Position numbers and translations under genes: made by a program
The notes under the pieces: generated by a model
Seen by the model: the letters and a program-made list of their open reading frames with translations, nothing else
What the model was told of the DNA's origin: nothing
Database searches by the model: none
Assembly: GCA_001414485.1 (NCBI GenBank)
Contig: LLEY01000118.1
Span: 124,001-188,000 of the forward strand
Reading direction: 5' to 3'
Origin: Calycina herbarum
Lineage: Eukaryota > Ascomycota > Leotiomycetes > Helotiales > Pezizellaceae
DNA: 64,000 nucleotides
Shown: one piece after another, positions 1 to 13,900 of the stretch
Position numbering within the stretch: position 1 is the stretch's first letter
Layout: each line of letters opens with the position of its first letter

Positions 1-651
1 TAGTAACACTTCGTCGTAGCAACTGCTAAAGCTCTCGAGCGTAGTATTATTAGCTAAGCCTTCTTCGGAGGAACCGTAGAAGCTATAGATTACTACCTTA
101 GCACTGCCCTCGACAAAGCTCTTCCGGACCTTCTCTTATACCTTAGTACCTTCTATACTTAAGTCGCCGGTATTAGCCTGTCTTTCTACTAAGCGTATAT
201 CTTAGAGGTACCTCCTCTACTACTCTTATCTTCTAAAACCCCTTCTATTATATATAAAGAGAGCTCTACGCTCTCTATAACTCCCTCTCTCTCTCTAGCT
301 CTAGTGGAAAATTTCTCGTACGTATAGACTATAAGAGGTACCTTAGCGTCTAAAAATATAATAGTAATAGTAATAATAATAATACTACCTCTCTCTTCTA
401 TTACTTCTAAGCTATAGAAGAATAAGAGGTCCTCAGCTAAATCAGACCTTAGAGTCTTTATCTAGCTATCTTCTAATTCCCTCGAAAGAAAACATTCCGC
501 TCTAGCTATCTTCCTTACTCTCTATAACCTAAAAATAGACTATAAAGACCTTATATAAGAGGTTCTCTCGGTTAACTCTGGATTCGCTATTATACCTAAG
601 AATAAGGCCGCTCTAAAAGCTCTTATATCGATAAAGAAGGTATTTATATAG
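1..651 (+). pseudogene. LINE ORF1 (gag-like) remnant, RIP-degraded, left part
   Basis: The window opens inside a plus-strand frame matching the intact LINE 5' fragment at 26,626-27,190: the same residues around QHF..AT.KALER, then FFGGT.EA and STALD, then a Ser/Pro-rich stretch and FSYV/FSYA. In this copy Gln and Trp codons are TAG/TAA, the usual result of RIP. The frame continues past the Copia insertion (652-6820) and resumes at 6826, so this is the N-terminal half of the ORF1 of a Tad-like LINE. It is not functional. Its 5' end lies outside the window. Confidence 0.75.
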
Positions 652-801
652 TGTTAGTATAACTTAGTAGCTAATAGTATAATATAAAAAGAGTTGTATT
701 ATCGTTCGTATATATAGAGCAAAGTTAGCTACTCTAACTACTTAAATAGACCTTAAGCGAGAAGGTCACGTGGAGTGCTATTCACTCTGATTATACCGAC
801 A
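652..801 (-). repeat. Copia LTR (left copy; 3' LTR of the minus-strand element)
   Basis: A 150-bp block starting TGTTAG and ending CCGACA, repeated at 6671-6820 with C-to-T/G-to-A type differences. The flanking 5-mer TATAG occurs at 647-651 and again at 6821-6825. In element orientation the LTR begins TGTCGGTATA, like the LTR at 37113-37315, so the two Copia families are related. Confidence 0.9.
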
Positions 802-3800
802 CTAGCACTTCTTCAAAACAGTAGAAGTTACTATCTAAAAATTATCAAAATCTCTTATCTCGTCTAGCTAATCATAGCCTTCTATTCTATGTCCTCGACT
901 AATAAGAGCGTTCTATTCAGAGGTCTTATTATCTCTTATTCCGTTCCATCTATTCTATAAGCTTAATATCTAGCTTACTAGTATCGATTAGCTTTTATAG
1001 AGCGTTATAACAATCCTTCTTAGTTATAGCATCCGCTGGATTACTCTTACTATCGATCTACTTAATTTCGTCGATCTCTCTTAACTTATATACTTCTCGC
1101 AAGTATATGACGTCAATTATTAAGCGCTTCTTCTTAGTAGTGCCTAATTTGGCTATACATTCGTAAATAGACTTCGAATCAGTATATATAACAAGCGGGA
1201 CCTTAAAGCCTAAGATGTTTTCTAGAGTTGATTTAATAGAAGCAGTAGCGTCGAATCCGGAGCTTATTATATATAATTCTAAGGCTAAAACGCTACGAGT
1301 AACTCTTTTACACTTGGTAGAAGACTAATATAAAATATTAGTATTATCGTTCTTATCTACTAGTACTATAACATAGCCGATTTACGATAATAAGTTCTTA
1401 TTATTCGCAAAAGAGCTATCTATAAAGACGTATAATTTAAGCGAGTTTTAGTCCAATTTAACGTATTTAAGCCCTCTTGTAGTATTGTCGATTTGCTATT
1501 GAATTCGCTTATTAAGAAGGCTAATATCGACTTCTTATAAATCGGTTATCTAGGTAGTATATAATAAATCGAATACTACTTCTAGCTAGGACACTGTTGC
1601 TAAATATGCTCTACGAGTACGCTAAGTAATATATTAATCCTTGGTAGATACTATATAGGAAGTGTCTTTAGTATTAGATATCTCTGCTAATACCTTTTAT
1701 ACTAATTTCAAGTACTTTATATAATCCTAGGTAAGCGTAAATAAGCTATCCGTATACTTACTAATTAGCTCTCTATTAAACTAGATTAGATAGGTAATAG
1801 TAAGTTTTTATCTATTCTTTAATATAAATCCAGCTTTCTTAATAACACTTTCTTTCTTATCTACAAAAGCATCGTTTATAAGTATAAGAGTATCGTTAGT
1901 TTAAAGTCCTACTACTCTAAAAGGTCTATCTAATCGTTTAGCATATAAAAGACAGGGGTCGAAAGTGAATTATTCTATTATAAGCTTCGTAGTATAGTGT
2001 TTATAGTACGTTATAAACTAGTAGTTTCCAGTCTCTAGAATACTATATAATAGCTTAATTACTTCAAAGAATATATTCTCCTATTAAGAGTATCCTTTTA
2101 GTAGGCGTATAAAGAACTTTCGATTTAGTTCTATAAGTAACTAGGTATATACTTATATAATATCTCAAATATAAACTTATAAATCCGAGTATACTACTAT
2201 AAGTATAAGAATGATTCTTTAGCTTACTCTTTGGATTATAGAGGCCTAGGTAAGGACTAAGGACTTTCTATTATTATTATATACTTAGATAACTAGTCTT
2301 AACTTTGCAAAAGCAAGTGCTATACTCTTAAATTTAATATTATCTACGAACCGTGATCTAAAGATTCTAGCGTCAGAAGACAGGTTATCCTAAGTGACGA
2401 TCTTAAAGACGCCTCGATTAGTTAATCTATTAACTTCCTTCTGTCGTAACTCGACGTATATTATACTATTATTAGCTACGAATACTTTAATATTATATTC
2501 CTCTTTAATAGAAGAGAGGAAAGTCTTAATATCGCTAATAGTAACATAGTCCTTAGTATTATTAATAAAAGTATCTATCTCTTAGAATAAGATCTTAAAA
2601 GGCTTATTTAGTAGTCTTAGGTGCTTTCGTAGTCTTTCTTATCTACGCTTCTAGACTGGTTCTATTATCGATTCTAGAGAATCGGTAAGGTTATCTTATT
2701 ATTAGACTTATAACTAGTGAAGTTAGTATCGAGTTCGTAGGTAGGATCGAGGCTCTTCTTAAGGCTTAGTTCCTTAGGATTATAGTATTATCTCGAACGA
2801 CGGTGTCGTTCTAGAAATATCTCTAACCGCCGGTACTGTTCTAGAGTCTTTAAAAACTTCTTCGAAGTATAGCTTTACTACCGTAGATCTAAATCTTATA
2901 GGACTACTTAGTAGTAACACGATATAGTCCTTATTCTCGATTCCTTATAATAAGAAGAGACCGGTCTAGGATTTTTAATACTTACGCTAGACAAGTATAT
3001 CAGTATTTAGTAGTAAGTCCTTGATTCTACTAGGTAACGAACCGTTCCAGGTATTAAGAGTATCTATAATTTAACGCTTTATAAGTAATTTACGTACTTC
3101 TTTAGTAGCCTTTATATAGGTCTCAGATCTCTAAGATATCGATCGTAAGAGAGTATTACTTTCAGCTATTCTAGGATAAGCGCTATATATAAGTAAAGTA
3201 GGTACTAAACTATTAGGTCCTACTATGTCGTTAATAGCTTTAAAAGCTATTTGAAGAGCGGAGGCCTTTACGAGGCTAGGTTATTATTCCTAGATAATTA
3301 AGTAAATATAGCGAATCAGTCTATAGTATCGTTCTACTAGTATAGTTTTAACCTTAATTCCTATTGAATTTACGTATCTCTTAAACTCCTTTATAACGAA
3401 GTTCTTTCTAGCGTCTATAGTAACATAGTCGGGAGGTCCTAAGTAGGTGTTAATCTAGTACTTTTAAAAGGTCTCCTAGGCACTCTTTACACTTATGTCT
3501 AGTAGGAAGTCTCTAGATTAATATCGAGTTCCTTAATCTATAATATATAATACTAGCTTTCCTTCTAAAAAGAAGACATCTATAATTATATTATAATTAA
3601 ACCTAATATCGTTGTAAAGTGTAAATTTAAATCGACTAGGTGACTTTCTATGCTTTTAGTAATACTTATAGTATTTAGTAAGATATTATAGAATGTCTTA
3701 CTCGACATCGTAACTAGTACGCTCGAGTATACGCTATAAGCGTAGTATAGATAGGTGACCAAAGCGCTTATAGAGGCGCCTAATATCGACATCTATAAGG

Positions 3801-6670
3801 TAATATAGGGATTCTTATACGAGGTTATATACAGCCTTATTCCAGAGTAGAAAGAGGTGTCCGAATCGTTGTATAATTCTAAAACGTTCTACTTTCTAAC
3901 TCTTTCCGTCTTCTTAAACAAGGACGTTCTAGATGTTATTAAGTAAGACGTGTAAACGGTCTATATTATTAATATATATAATAAATAGTATATCTAAATA
4001 TATAACATAGAATTCTACATAGCTAATTAGTATACTAATCGTAATCGATTCTAGAGAGAATACGTAGCTTTTACCGAATTATATACTAATCTAGCCTTTA
4101 GTACTTTCGTCGATAGAGATATTTTAGACGTGTTTAGCGTACGCTAAGTATTAATTATATCCTATACTCGACTTTCCTCCTACGCCGGTATCGATTATAA
4201 CTCTAAAGAAGTAGTCTTATATATATTTCTTAGTAGTAGACGCAAATACCTCTTCTATAAACTTATAAGATATAGCGTCTAGAATTAGTAGTAGAATAAA
4301 TCCGCTAAAAGCATGATCTTATACCAAGTTTATTAGACTAGCTATAAGAGTCTAAGCACTCGAATTATCGATATATCTAACAGAAGTAATTAAGTAGTAG
4401 ATAACCTTACTATTAGAATCACTTTTATAATCTATTATAATTATCTAGAGTATTTTAGATATATCTTCCTCTTCTATACGTTCTATAGTAGTAATATAAG
4501 TATAGTAGATCTTTTTAACAAATCTACTATCTTTTCTATAGAAGCTGCCTGTGACAGTTATAGTCACGAGGGCTGCTGGATGTCACATGTTCGCTTAGAT
4601 GCACGCTAGTACTAGCGTACGCACTAGCGTTGCAGGACTTGTATTTAGTTCCCGGTTCTCTCGAGCTCTTCTGCTCTCCTCGTCTTTTGTCCTAAGAATA
4701 GAGTGTTATTTGTTCTACCTTTGTCTACTGAAGCACGTCTGTTACACTGCCTCTATTACTCTTTTGCTATTTAGTAAAGTAATAATCCTACTCTTCTTAA
4801 GTATAGTTTTAAGATCGGTGGCCTTCCTTTCTACATATATAACACTTATTATTCTTTCTAGATTTGTACTAGTAGTAGTTATAAGAGTTACTAGAATTGT
4901 TATACTTATAGAAGTAATAATCGGTTATTAGAGTTTTAGTATTTAATATATAGCTTACTTCGTAATTACTAATAAAGCTTCTTAAAAGAGTAATAGTACT
5001 TTGAAGTAACGAGTTTTATAGTAAGATCGAGTATACACTTTAGTATTCTAGTACTTCCTCGTATATAATAAGCAGCTTATTAGCTAATTATCTATCGCTT
5101 TATATATCCTTAGAAAGTCTATAGCGAAGTTCTTCTAATTTAGATAGTATCCCCTCAAAGCACTAGCTAGGAGTCTTTTCTAAATATTCCGGCTTAGCTT
5201 TTATACGTAAGAATATAATACGATTCCACTTAGAGGATTAACCTCTTAAGTATAGCTTATTCTCAAAGTATAATTAGATAGCAGTAGAAAGATCGTCGTA
5301 CGACTAATTAGTTCCTTCCTTAAAGACACTAGTATAAAGGTGGTTTAATACCTAACTCTTAAGTATAATCAGGAAAGTAAGATTATATACCAAAGGTGAT
5401 ATACTACAACGATTATATATATCCTTGAATATTCTTAACTTAAGCTTAAAGTTGTCTCTCTTACTACTATACTTTTGTTTATCCGAGTATAACTTTATAA
5501 GGTTACTAAGTACAAAGGCGGGGTTGCCTATCTAGCTATTTTAGTTACTAAGATAGCTAGTTTAGTTATAGGTTATAAGAGCCGCCGGCTGGTTTATAAG
5601 AGCGTTCTAGGTTACAAAAGCCGCTAGTAGTATTACAGGGATAGGAATATTAGAAGCGTGTACTACAGTTCCTTAACTGATCTCTAGGAATCGGTTAGAG
5701 TAAGCTTTAATATATATATATCTTATAGCTATCTCTTTTAACTTAGTTCGATTCTTAATAACTTGTTATCTTAGCTCCTTAATAGTCTATTCTGTTCGGT
5801 TAACCTCTTAAGCTATATTATAGAGTGCTCTTAGTATAAGTATCTTATGTCTATCTATCTCTACCTGTACGCCTCTATTACGTAGTAGCTTATATATTAT
5901 AATAAGAGTGTTTCTTACTATATCTACGAACTTTGATTCAGGCTAATCGTCAAAGTCTATATAGTATACTTCCTATAGATAATCGTCATCTATGTTATCA
6001 ACGTCGTATTCCTCTAACTTTGTACTTATATAAGCCGTAGCCTCCTTATCTTTAACCTACTATAGTAGTAGTACTATAGTATTAGTAGTGTTAACGAAGT
6101 TGTCGGTGCTTAAAGTAGTAGAGGATATCTTATCTTATACTAGGTGAATAGTACGTCGTAATCTTATTTTATAATTTTTTTTTTATATAAGTCACTCTTT
6201 TAATACTTATGAGTTATTAAAATCAGGTGAATTTATCTTATTATTTTAGTACTTTTATAAGTCACTAAAATCGAGTGAATTGTCTTTATATAATTACTAT
6301 TCCAAAGAGTTTAAGAGCGGTTATAAGAGCAGTTACAAGTAGAGTGGTATTACAAGTCGAAGAGGTTATAAGGTTGTAAGGTTATGTTATAATTCGAAGA
6401 GGTTATAAGGTTATAAGGTTGTATTACAATTCGAAGAGGTTGTAAGGTTATAAGAGTATTATAATTCAGAGAGGTTATAAGGTTGTTATAACTGTACTAT
6501 AAGTCCTAGAGTTTGTAGTAGTATTGTTAGAGGTATAACCAGTAGAAGGAGTCTCTTCTAAGAAGAGGAGTCTACTTTATATAACTACGTAACTGTACGT
6601 AAGCTTACGATTCCGAGAACCGCGATATATATAGTCAGTTTTTCTAATCTGCGTACGCGACACTGATTAG
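802..6670 (-). pseudogene. Copia gag-pol remnant
   Basis: Minus-strand polyprotein of the element at 652-6820, with integrase around 3.27-3.56 kb, reverse transcriptase between about 1.5 and 2.9 kb, and RNase H around 0.8-1.3 kb. The gag/protease part (about 4-6.6 kb) is AT-rich and only weakly readable. Short open frames on either strand here, such as 4599-4931, are by-products of RIP and not genes. The density of TAG/TAA rules out expression as one protein. Confidence 0.8.
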
Positions 6671-6820
6671 TATTAGTATAACTTAGTAGCTAATAGTATA
6701 ATATAAAAAGAGTTATATTATCGTTCGTATATATAGAGCAAAGTTAGCTGCTCTAACTACTTAAATAGACCTTAAGCGAGAAGGTCACGTGGAGTGCTAT
6801 TCACTCTGATTATACCGATA
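6671..6820 (-). repeat. Copia LTR (right copy; 5' LTR of the minus-strand element)
   Basis: 150-bp partner of 652-801. Its first bases read TATTAG instead of TGTTAG and its last read CCGATA instead of CCGACA, both as expected from RIP. It is followed directly by the target duplication TATAG at 6821-6825. Confidence 0.9.
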
Positions 6821-6825
6821 TATAG

Positions 6826-9800
6826 ACTCTATTCTCTATAGCTAAGATAGAGACCTTATAAAACGAGGTAGTATACCGCTTATTAGAGATACTTTAGAGT
6901 ATTAAAGCTGTCGAAATCAACGAAAAAGAAGCTATTATATTAACTCTCGCCTCTACTACTACCGAAGTAGTAGCTATAGTAATAAAGGAGCGAATTAGAA
7001 TAGCCTCTATAAAGGTTAATATAATAAGTCGCTTGCTTTTAGATAAGCTATTCTTTATCTTATAGACTATCTTTTTCAAAGAAGAAGAAGTACGAGTTAA
7101 CTATACTATCTTAGATATAACGTCTCTCCTCGGAAGAAGAGTCTTCTTTAAACCTCTCTCTAAGGTTTCTACGGTTACTTAGTACTCTAAGTACTAGAAG
7201 TAGTATAATTAAAGGAACTGTGGAAAGAACTAGCGATGCCGACTATATAGTACTACTTAACACTCTGAAGACTTCTATCTAAAGTGTCTAAAGCACGCTT
7301 AGTATAAGCTAAAGTGTCTATACTATAGCGGGCCTTACGCCTTAGACGATGTTAAGTACTAACTTAGACTAGGAACCTTAGAAGCACGCCTCTTAACCGA
7401 GAATAAGAGGACGATCTAGTAAGTATATAACGAAATACGAATAAGAAGTAAGTAAGACTCTTCTTATAGTAGCTGAAACTTAGACCTTCTAGCTACTCTA
7501 TAGGCTTAAGTAGGCAACTCCTCGCCTACCTCGCCTACCTTATCTCTCTTACCTACCTTACCTACCTCACCCTCCCTACTCTCTCTACCTACCTCGCCTA
7601 TCTTACTAACTATTCCATCTTAGGAAGACGATATCGGTATCCTTATAGATACTTCTATAGAAGAGGTATCTTACGACCTTCTTATACGAAGAACCGGAGT
7701 ACTACTCGTACGATCCCTTTATAAGTAGATAAGGATTCGCTAAGCACTACTACCTCTAAGTCCTATAAATCAACGTCTATAAGTCTAGCGATTATCAGAA
7801 GCTGGTATTACAGCTAGCTTACTCTAAGCGAGTCGATGTAGTTCTTATCTAGGAACTATATATCTATCTAAGAGAGATCAGCTATTAGATTATAAGACGC
7901 TACCTGAACTACGACTGCTTTATACCTATTTACAACTAGAACGCTAGACCTTCTAAAGTACTCTTCTTTATATATAAAGATACTAGTATTCTTATTAGCT
8001 AGTAGACTTCTATCGCTCTCTTGCTTTAATACCGAGACCTTGTTTACGCCTCGGTTAGACTTTTATAAGACCTTTCGCTTTATATACTTAACGTATATAA
8101 CGTCTCCCTAGGCGCTAAGAGAGTAGAGGAGGCTGTTAGCCTTATTCTAGGCTCTTAACATATCTATACAAGGAATACTATTATAGCTAGCGACTTTAAT
8201 CTTAAGAGCTAGCTCTAGTAGTCTGATTTCCTAGACGTGGAAAGCACTTAGACACTCTCGCTTACCGACTAGATAGAGAATAGAGAGCTTCAGCTTACTA
8301 CCCTACCCGGTACACAGACACATAGCCTAGAGAACACGCTAGATTTAGCCTTTTATTCTAGTAGCCTCTATTAAAAAGAGGCGGCTTCGGAGGTTTACCT
8401 AGTTTTTAAGTACGGCTTAGACTACCTCTCTATTCTTACTCGCCTGCCGTGTACTAGTAGACTAGCTAAGAAGGACCACCTGCTTAAACTTAGTACTCTT
8501 AATATTAAAGTCTTTAAGACGGCTTTATAAGAGAGGTTAGAAGAATAATAGCTATATAAGCTTCTAGAATAACCGAACATAGACTCGCTTAAGGCTTTAG
8601 CAGGGTTTATTATTAAGTGCGTATATAGTACGTACCTTAGTAGTACTAAGCGAGGGCTTAGGTATAGGACTAGACATCCTTAGTAGAACGAGGAGTGCTA
8701 ATCTACGGCCTCTAAGGCTAGAAGAGTACGAAGGCTAAGAGCTAGCACGGAGGCTACGAAAGGACTTTAGAAGACTCTTAGAAGAGAGATTTAGAAGGTA
8801 AAGAGAGAACACTTCCGTAGCTTAATCTATAAAGCTATAAAGAGTAAGAACGTCTTTAAGATCTATAAGTAGTACTAGAGTACTAGGGTTTACAAGTCCT
8901 CTTCTTTAAAGGACTCGATAGACTAGCTAGGCTTTACTACTTAGGAGAAATAGAAGATCCTAGTATAAGAACTACTTACGAATAAGACTAAAGTCGGGGA
9001 TATACTATTTAATACCCCTACTACCTCGACTTATACTCTACCTTAGACAGCTCTTATCTTACGCGAGGTTAAGGAGTCGGTTCTAGGAAAGGCCTCTACT
9101 ACTCTAGAGAAGGATAAACTTATTATAGGCGTCTTTAAAGCAGCTTAGCCTCAGATCTTATACCTAGTATACTTACTATTTAAGAGGTATATAGAGTTAG
9201 AGTTCTATCTAAAGATCTTCTAAACAGCTATTATAGCTATTATTCTAAAGCCTAATAAGAAGAATAAGTCGTCCCTCTACGCGTATCGACTAATCTCTCT
9301 ACTCTCGGTTCTTAGAAAGAGCCTCGAGAGGCTTCTAGCTAAGAGAGCTTTCTAGATTACTATTAAGCACGCTATTCTTAAACTAAACCAGTTTAGAGCT
9401 CTTCTCTTATAAGCTACTATAAACCTTATAACCTGCCTTATATTCGATATAGAAAGAGCGCTTAGGAATAAGTAAGAGGCTTCTCTTCTTATACTTGATA
9501 TTAAGAGCGCCTTTAACGTAGTACTCCTAAGCCGGCTAATTAGAAGGCTTCGGGAGCAAGAGTAGCTGTATAGCTTTATAGTATAGGTTACTTCCTTCTT
9601 ATCTAACAGATCAGTTAAAGTAAAGCTAGATAGAGAGATAGAGGTATCTACCTCTCTTTAATACAGGCTTTCTTAAGACTCGTCTATCTTACCGATTCTC
9701 TTTATACTCTATATCCAGCTACTCTTTACTCTAGGAGTAGAGTCTCTCTCGATACGACAGAGGTTCGGCTATACTAACTATATTAGATTACTTGCTTTTA

Positions 9801-10674
9801 GACTCTCTAGGACAGGGAATACTATAGTCCTTATAAAATAGGTAGCTAGTACGCTAGCTTAGAGAACAGAAGAGGGTATTACCTTTAATACTGAAAAGTC
9901 GGAACTTATCTACTTCTCTTATAAGAGAAAGTAAAAGAGAAGAGGTATCCGCTCTCCTCCTTCTATTACAGTAGTAGGAAAGACAATAGAGCCTATATAA
10001 GAGCTATACTAGCTTAGTATCTTCTTTAACCCTTGTCTTACCTTTTATAGCTATGTTAGAAGAATAGCTAGTAAGGCTACACTAGTAACTAGTGCCTTAA
10101 AAGAGATAATAAACATAGTAAGAGGCTTACTCTCTCACCTTCTTAAACAAGCTACTACTGCTTATATTCTGTCGATCGCCTACTTCGGAAGCGAGACCTG
10201 GTTCCTAGAGCGTGCTAGAGCTAGTAGTAACTAGGTAAGAGGCGTAAACAACCGAATTAGCTGTTATCTAACTCTACTAGATAGAGTATTAGCTAAGTGT
10301 GCTAGGATTGTCCTCCTAGTATACAAAACCACTCCTACCTTAGTACTTCTTATAGAATCTAACCTTCTAGCCTCTAAAATTACTCTTATAGTTAGAAGCA
10401 AAGCACTTAAAGCTAGGACTCGACGGCTCGACCTAATACACCTACTAAAACGATGTATAAATAACCCTTGCTCTAAAGCTAGGTATATCTATTATACTTA
10501 CAAAGCCCTCTCTCTCTCTAAAGAGATCGACTCTCTTTAAGACCCTCTATAGAATAGAGGTTTCAACCGGTAAGCCCGCCTTCTAAAGGTAGTAGAGCCT
10601 GAATCAGAGGGAACTAAGGACTCTTATAAAGTCAAATTCCTTAAAATCCTTACTACTGTTTCTACTATAGACCT
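6826..10674 (+). pseudogene. LINE (Tad-like) ORF1 end plus ORF2 (endonuclease and reverse transcriptase), RIP-degraded
   Basis: Continues the frame of 1-651. ORF1 ends with a Cys-containing stretch near 7.29-7.34 kb. ORF2 then shows an endonuclease/exonuclease/phosphatase-like domain (about 7.75-8.45 kb: INVYKS, ASDFNLKS, a DYLSI-like end) and a LINE reverse transcriptase (about 9.05-9.95 kb: LISLLSVLRKSLERLLAKR, DIKSAFNVV, and GYTNYIRLLAFR where YADD would be expected). A thumb-like region follows to about 10.5 kb. RNase H is not seen before the Gypsy insertion at 10675. Stops replace Gln/Trp; it is a dead element. Confidence 0.85.
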
Positions 10675-10993
10675 TATAATAGCACGAAACAGATAATACT
10701 ATAAAAGAGGTATATAGAAGTACGTTCCGTAGAATAACATACTTAGATACTAGGCTCTAAATACAAAGGAAAAGATCAAATTAACCTTTCCTAATACTAA
10801 GGGTAAGGGCATCTATATACAAAAGAGTTCAGATAATAATAATAGACTCGGAGGTCTGAACCGGATATTCTAATACTCGAATACGTAACTCTTATATTCT
10901 ATATAACTCTTAGTATTCCTATACCTTAAACCGTATTCTATCTAGTACGTATATAACCTTAGTAACTCTTATTCTTAATAGTAGGCTATTATA
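10675..10993 (-). repeat. Gypsy-2 LTR (left copy)
   Basis: 319-bp LTR with the RIP-changed end TATAATAGC (ancestral TGTAATAGC) and inner end GCTATTATA; these ends are mutually inverted. Full-length copies occur at 18260-18578 and, inverted, at 61680-61998. A shorter 281-bp relative flanks the element at 46323-48935. Confidence 0.9.
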
Positions 10994-13900
10994 TCCCTCT
11001 CTCTTGAAAAAGACTCGTCTCTAAGGCTTCGTATTATAGCTAGAGTAGTATCGAGGTTTGTTTTTAGTAGTAGCTCGGTTGTTAGTTCTTATCTACCTCT
11101 TATACTTAGATCTATTTAGAGAGGAGTTAGGACGGTCCTAGTTCGTCTAGATATTTAGTATAGAAGTCTCTTAGAAGGTGTAGTAAACCTTAAAAATTAT
11201 TAATAGGATACTAAGTAGGGTCTATATTATAACTAACCTATCTAATCTAGTATTATAGTTATCTTCTAAAAAGTCTACTACTAAGAATTTCTTAAACTTC
11301 CTATTCTTATATACTCTAAATAATTTCTAGAGATAGCTCTAGAGCTTCTTATCTAGGTAGAGAGGTATTTAGATCTTTAGATAGTACGTCTATAGCGAAA
11401 ACATTATAGATTAATAATTCTTCTAAAAGTTTTAGTCTATAAGAGTGTTCTACACGTTCTAGTATTTTAAAGAGTCTAGTCTACTATTTAGCTAGCTTTC
11501 GGCTAAGTCGATTTATCTTAAGATTCTTAGTTAATAAGTAAACTCTATTACTAACGTCTTAGTCGATAGCTCTTTAGTACTAATTCGTACTATCTTATAT
11601 TCTCTACTAGGCTTTGCTTATATTATCTTTAGCTACGTTCTAGGTAGAGTATATATATATAGCTATCTTAACTACCTTATTATAATTTAGTCGTTCCTAA
11701 GGAATAGAGATCTTAGAAGTATTCTAATTCTACGAGGTTCGCGAATTAAGCTTAAACTTAAGCTAATATAGAGTTATACTAATAGATAAGTATAGAAGAG
11801 TTATTTATACTCTGTTTATAAAAGGGATTAACTCGCTCTAGTTATTCTAATAGTAGGTTATAAAAGGCCTTAGCCTCTAATCGATATATTAGTTTATAAT
11901 CTCTGTCTAACTATCTATTTATTTATAGTAAGCTATAGAGAGCTTAAGCTTAATACTAATAATATAGTAGAATTCTATCTAAAAAGCTAAGATAAATTAA
12001 GGTCCTCTATTAGACATAATCGATTTAAGGTAGTAATTAAAATAATAGATCTATTATATAAAAAACTAGGCTAATCTTCTAATATCGATAATAGAGTAGT
12101 AAGGAATAGATACTAAATCCTTTCTAAGGTAGTTAATAAATACTAGTATAGTATTATATCTATGCTTATTCTTTAGAAATAACTTAAAGTCTATATATAT
12201 ATACTATATTAGGTAATCTAGTACTAGTAGTAGATAGAGGAATCTTTATTATTTAGTTTATTAAGAATAAGAGTATTTATAAGCTTAGTAGTTAGCTATG
12301 TATAGCTTATAGTCTAAACCTATACTAACCTAGTAGTAGACGGATACTAGTAACTAGTATATCTTTTAAGTACTTAGGTAAGTACTAGATACTTAGTTAT
12401 AGGCTTCTTAGATTAGATTTGTATAGAGTTCGGTGTTTCTTTTAATATAAAGCCGTTCTCTAAATAGAAGTAAATTATTAGATAAGATAGTATAATAATT
12501 CTTAAGTTCTTTACGTTCCTTCTTAAATAATTATATATTAGCTGTTCTTAGCTTCTAAATTAGATCTGATCTAGACTTAGAAATAATATCTAACTTAATT
12601 ATAGAAAGGAATATTACTTAAAAGGTCTAAGTAAGGTCGACGTTGATTTAGAGGTTAAGTCTAATAGGTCTAAGAAGGGTATATAAGTAGCTATCTAACT
12701 TAACTTAATCTTATATTCTAATGTCTTACTTCTATCTAGTTAGTATATCTGCTTTTTAATTATTCTTTCTAGATATAAATTAGATCTAGAAATTAAAGTT
12801 AGAGAGGAATTCTATCTATTATACTTACTTAGAAGTAAGTAGCTTTATTATTATAAAGTATTCTAAGGATCTATAGTCTAAGAAGACGTTAATATAGTTC
12901 TAATATAATATAAGCTTAGGTTACTATTTTCTAAACGCTTTTATAATTATAAATAGTTTCTTATTATAGATTTCCTAGTTTGTTTAATATCTAACTAAGA
13001 CGTAGAAATAGAAACCTTTAAGATACTAACGATTACTATATTATTAAGAGAATATATCTACTATTACTCTATTAGAAGAGTCTATCTCTAGCTTTGTAGG
13101 ATATTTAAGGTTAAAGTAGTATAAGACTTAAACTAAGAGTAGCTAGGTCTATAATTCTTTAAAAGCTTCTTTGTATTTAAATATCTACTAAAACAGCTCT
13201 AAAGGCTATATTATAGTAGTTAGAGGTTTTACGATTTTATTAAAGTTTTTAATAAATTATTTATAGAAACTATAAAAGCCTAGATAAGACTTTATATCTA
13301 TTATAATACTAGGTTAGACTTAGTTTTATAGAGGTTTTACTTTATTAGAGTCTACTTTAAGTCCTTTTATAGTTAATATATAACTAAGATATTTAACTTA
13401 AGTAATACTAAATTCGCTCTTTTTAATATCTACTTAAAGTCTTACTTCTTAGAGCTAATTTAGAACTATCTTTACTTATTTCTTATAATCTTTAATATTA
13501 TTTAAATAGATTAGTATATTATCTAAGTAAGTAATATAGAAGTTATCTAGGTAGTTGATTAAGACATTGTTTATATAATATTAGTAGGTAGTAGGTCTAT
13601 TATAAAGTCTAAAAGAAAGGACCTTATATTTATATATTCTATATCTAGTTTTAAACATAGTTATCTCTTCTAAGTTAGAATCTATTTAGATATAGTAGAA
13701 AGATTATTATATATCTAACTTAGTAAAGATCTTAGCTTTCCTTAGTCTTAAAATAAGTTTATTAATATAAGGGATTAGATAGAGGTTATTTTAAATAAGA
13801 GTATTTAGTTTTTAATAATTAATATAGAACTGTAGCTTATTACTATTAAGCTTTTTAATAAAGAGTACTAGTAAGATAAAAGAGCTATTACTATTAATAA

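Larger units (their letters stand above)
652..6820 (-). mobile_element. Complete but RIP-degraded Ty1/Copia element nested in the LINE
   Basis: A 6,169-bp element bounded by equal 150-bp LTRs and a perfect 5-bp target duplication (TATAG). The coding remnants are on the minus strand, so gag lies to the right and RNase H to the left. Near 1,060-1,210 the frame reads TDSKS(I)YECIAKLGTTK and KWID.K.NPADA.TK, the Copia RNase H tail also present at about 36.75-36.92 kb. Near 3,270-3,560 it reads YLGPPDYVT.DA.KNFV and EFKRYVNSIGIK, the integrase core. Stops replace Gln/Trp throughout. It interrupts the ORF1 of the host LINE. Confidence 0.9.

Noticed and set aside
4599..4931. 110-aa hydrophobic plus-strand ORF
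   Set aside because: It lies in the gag/protease part of a minus-strand Copia element. Loss of C in CpA removes few stops on this strand and leaves Leu/Ile/Val/Ser-rich open frames; there is no protein-like motif.
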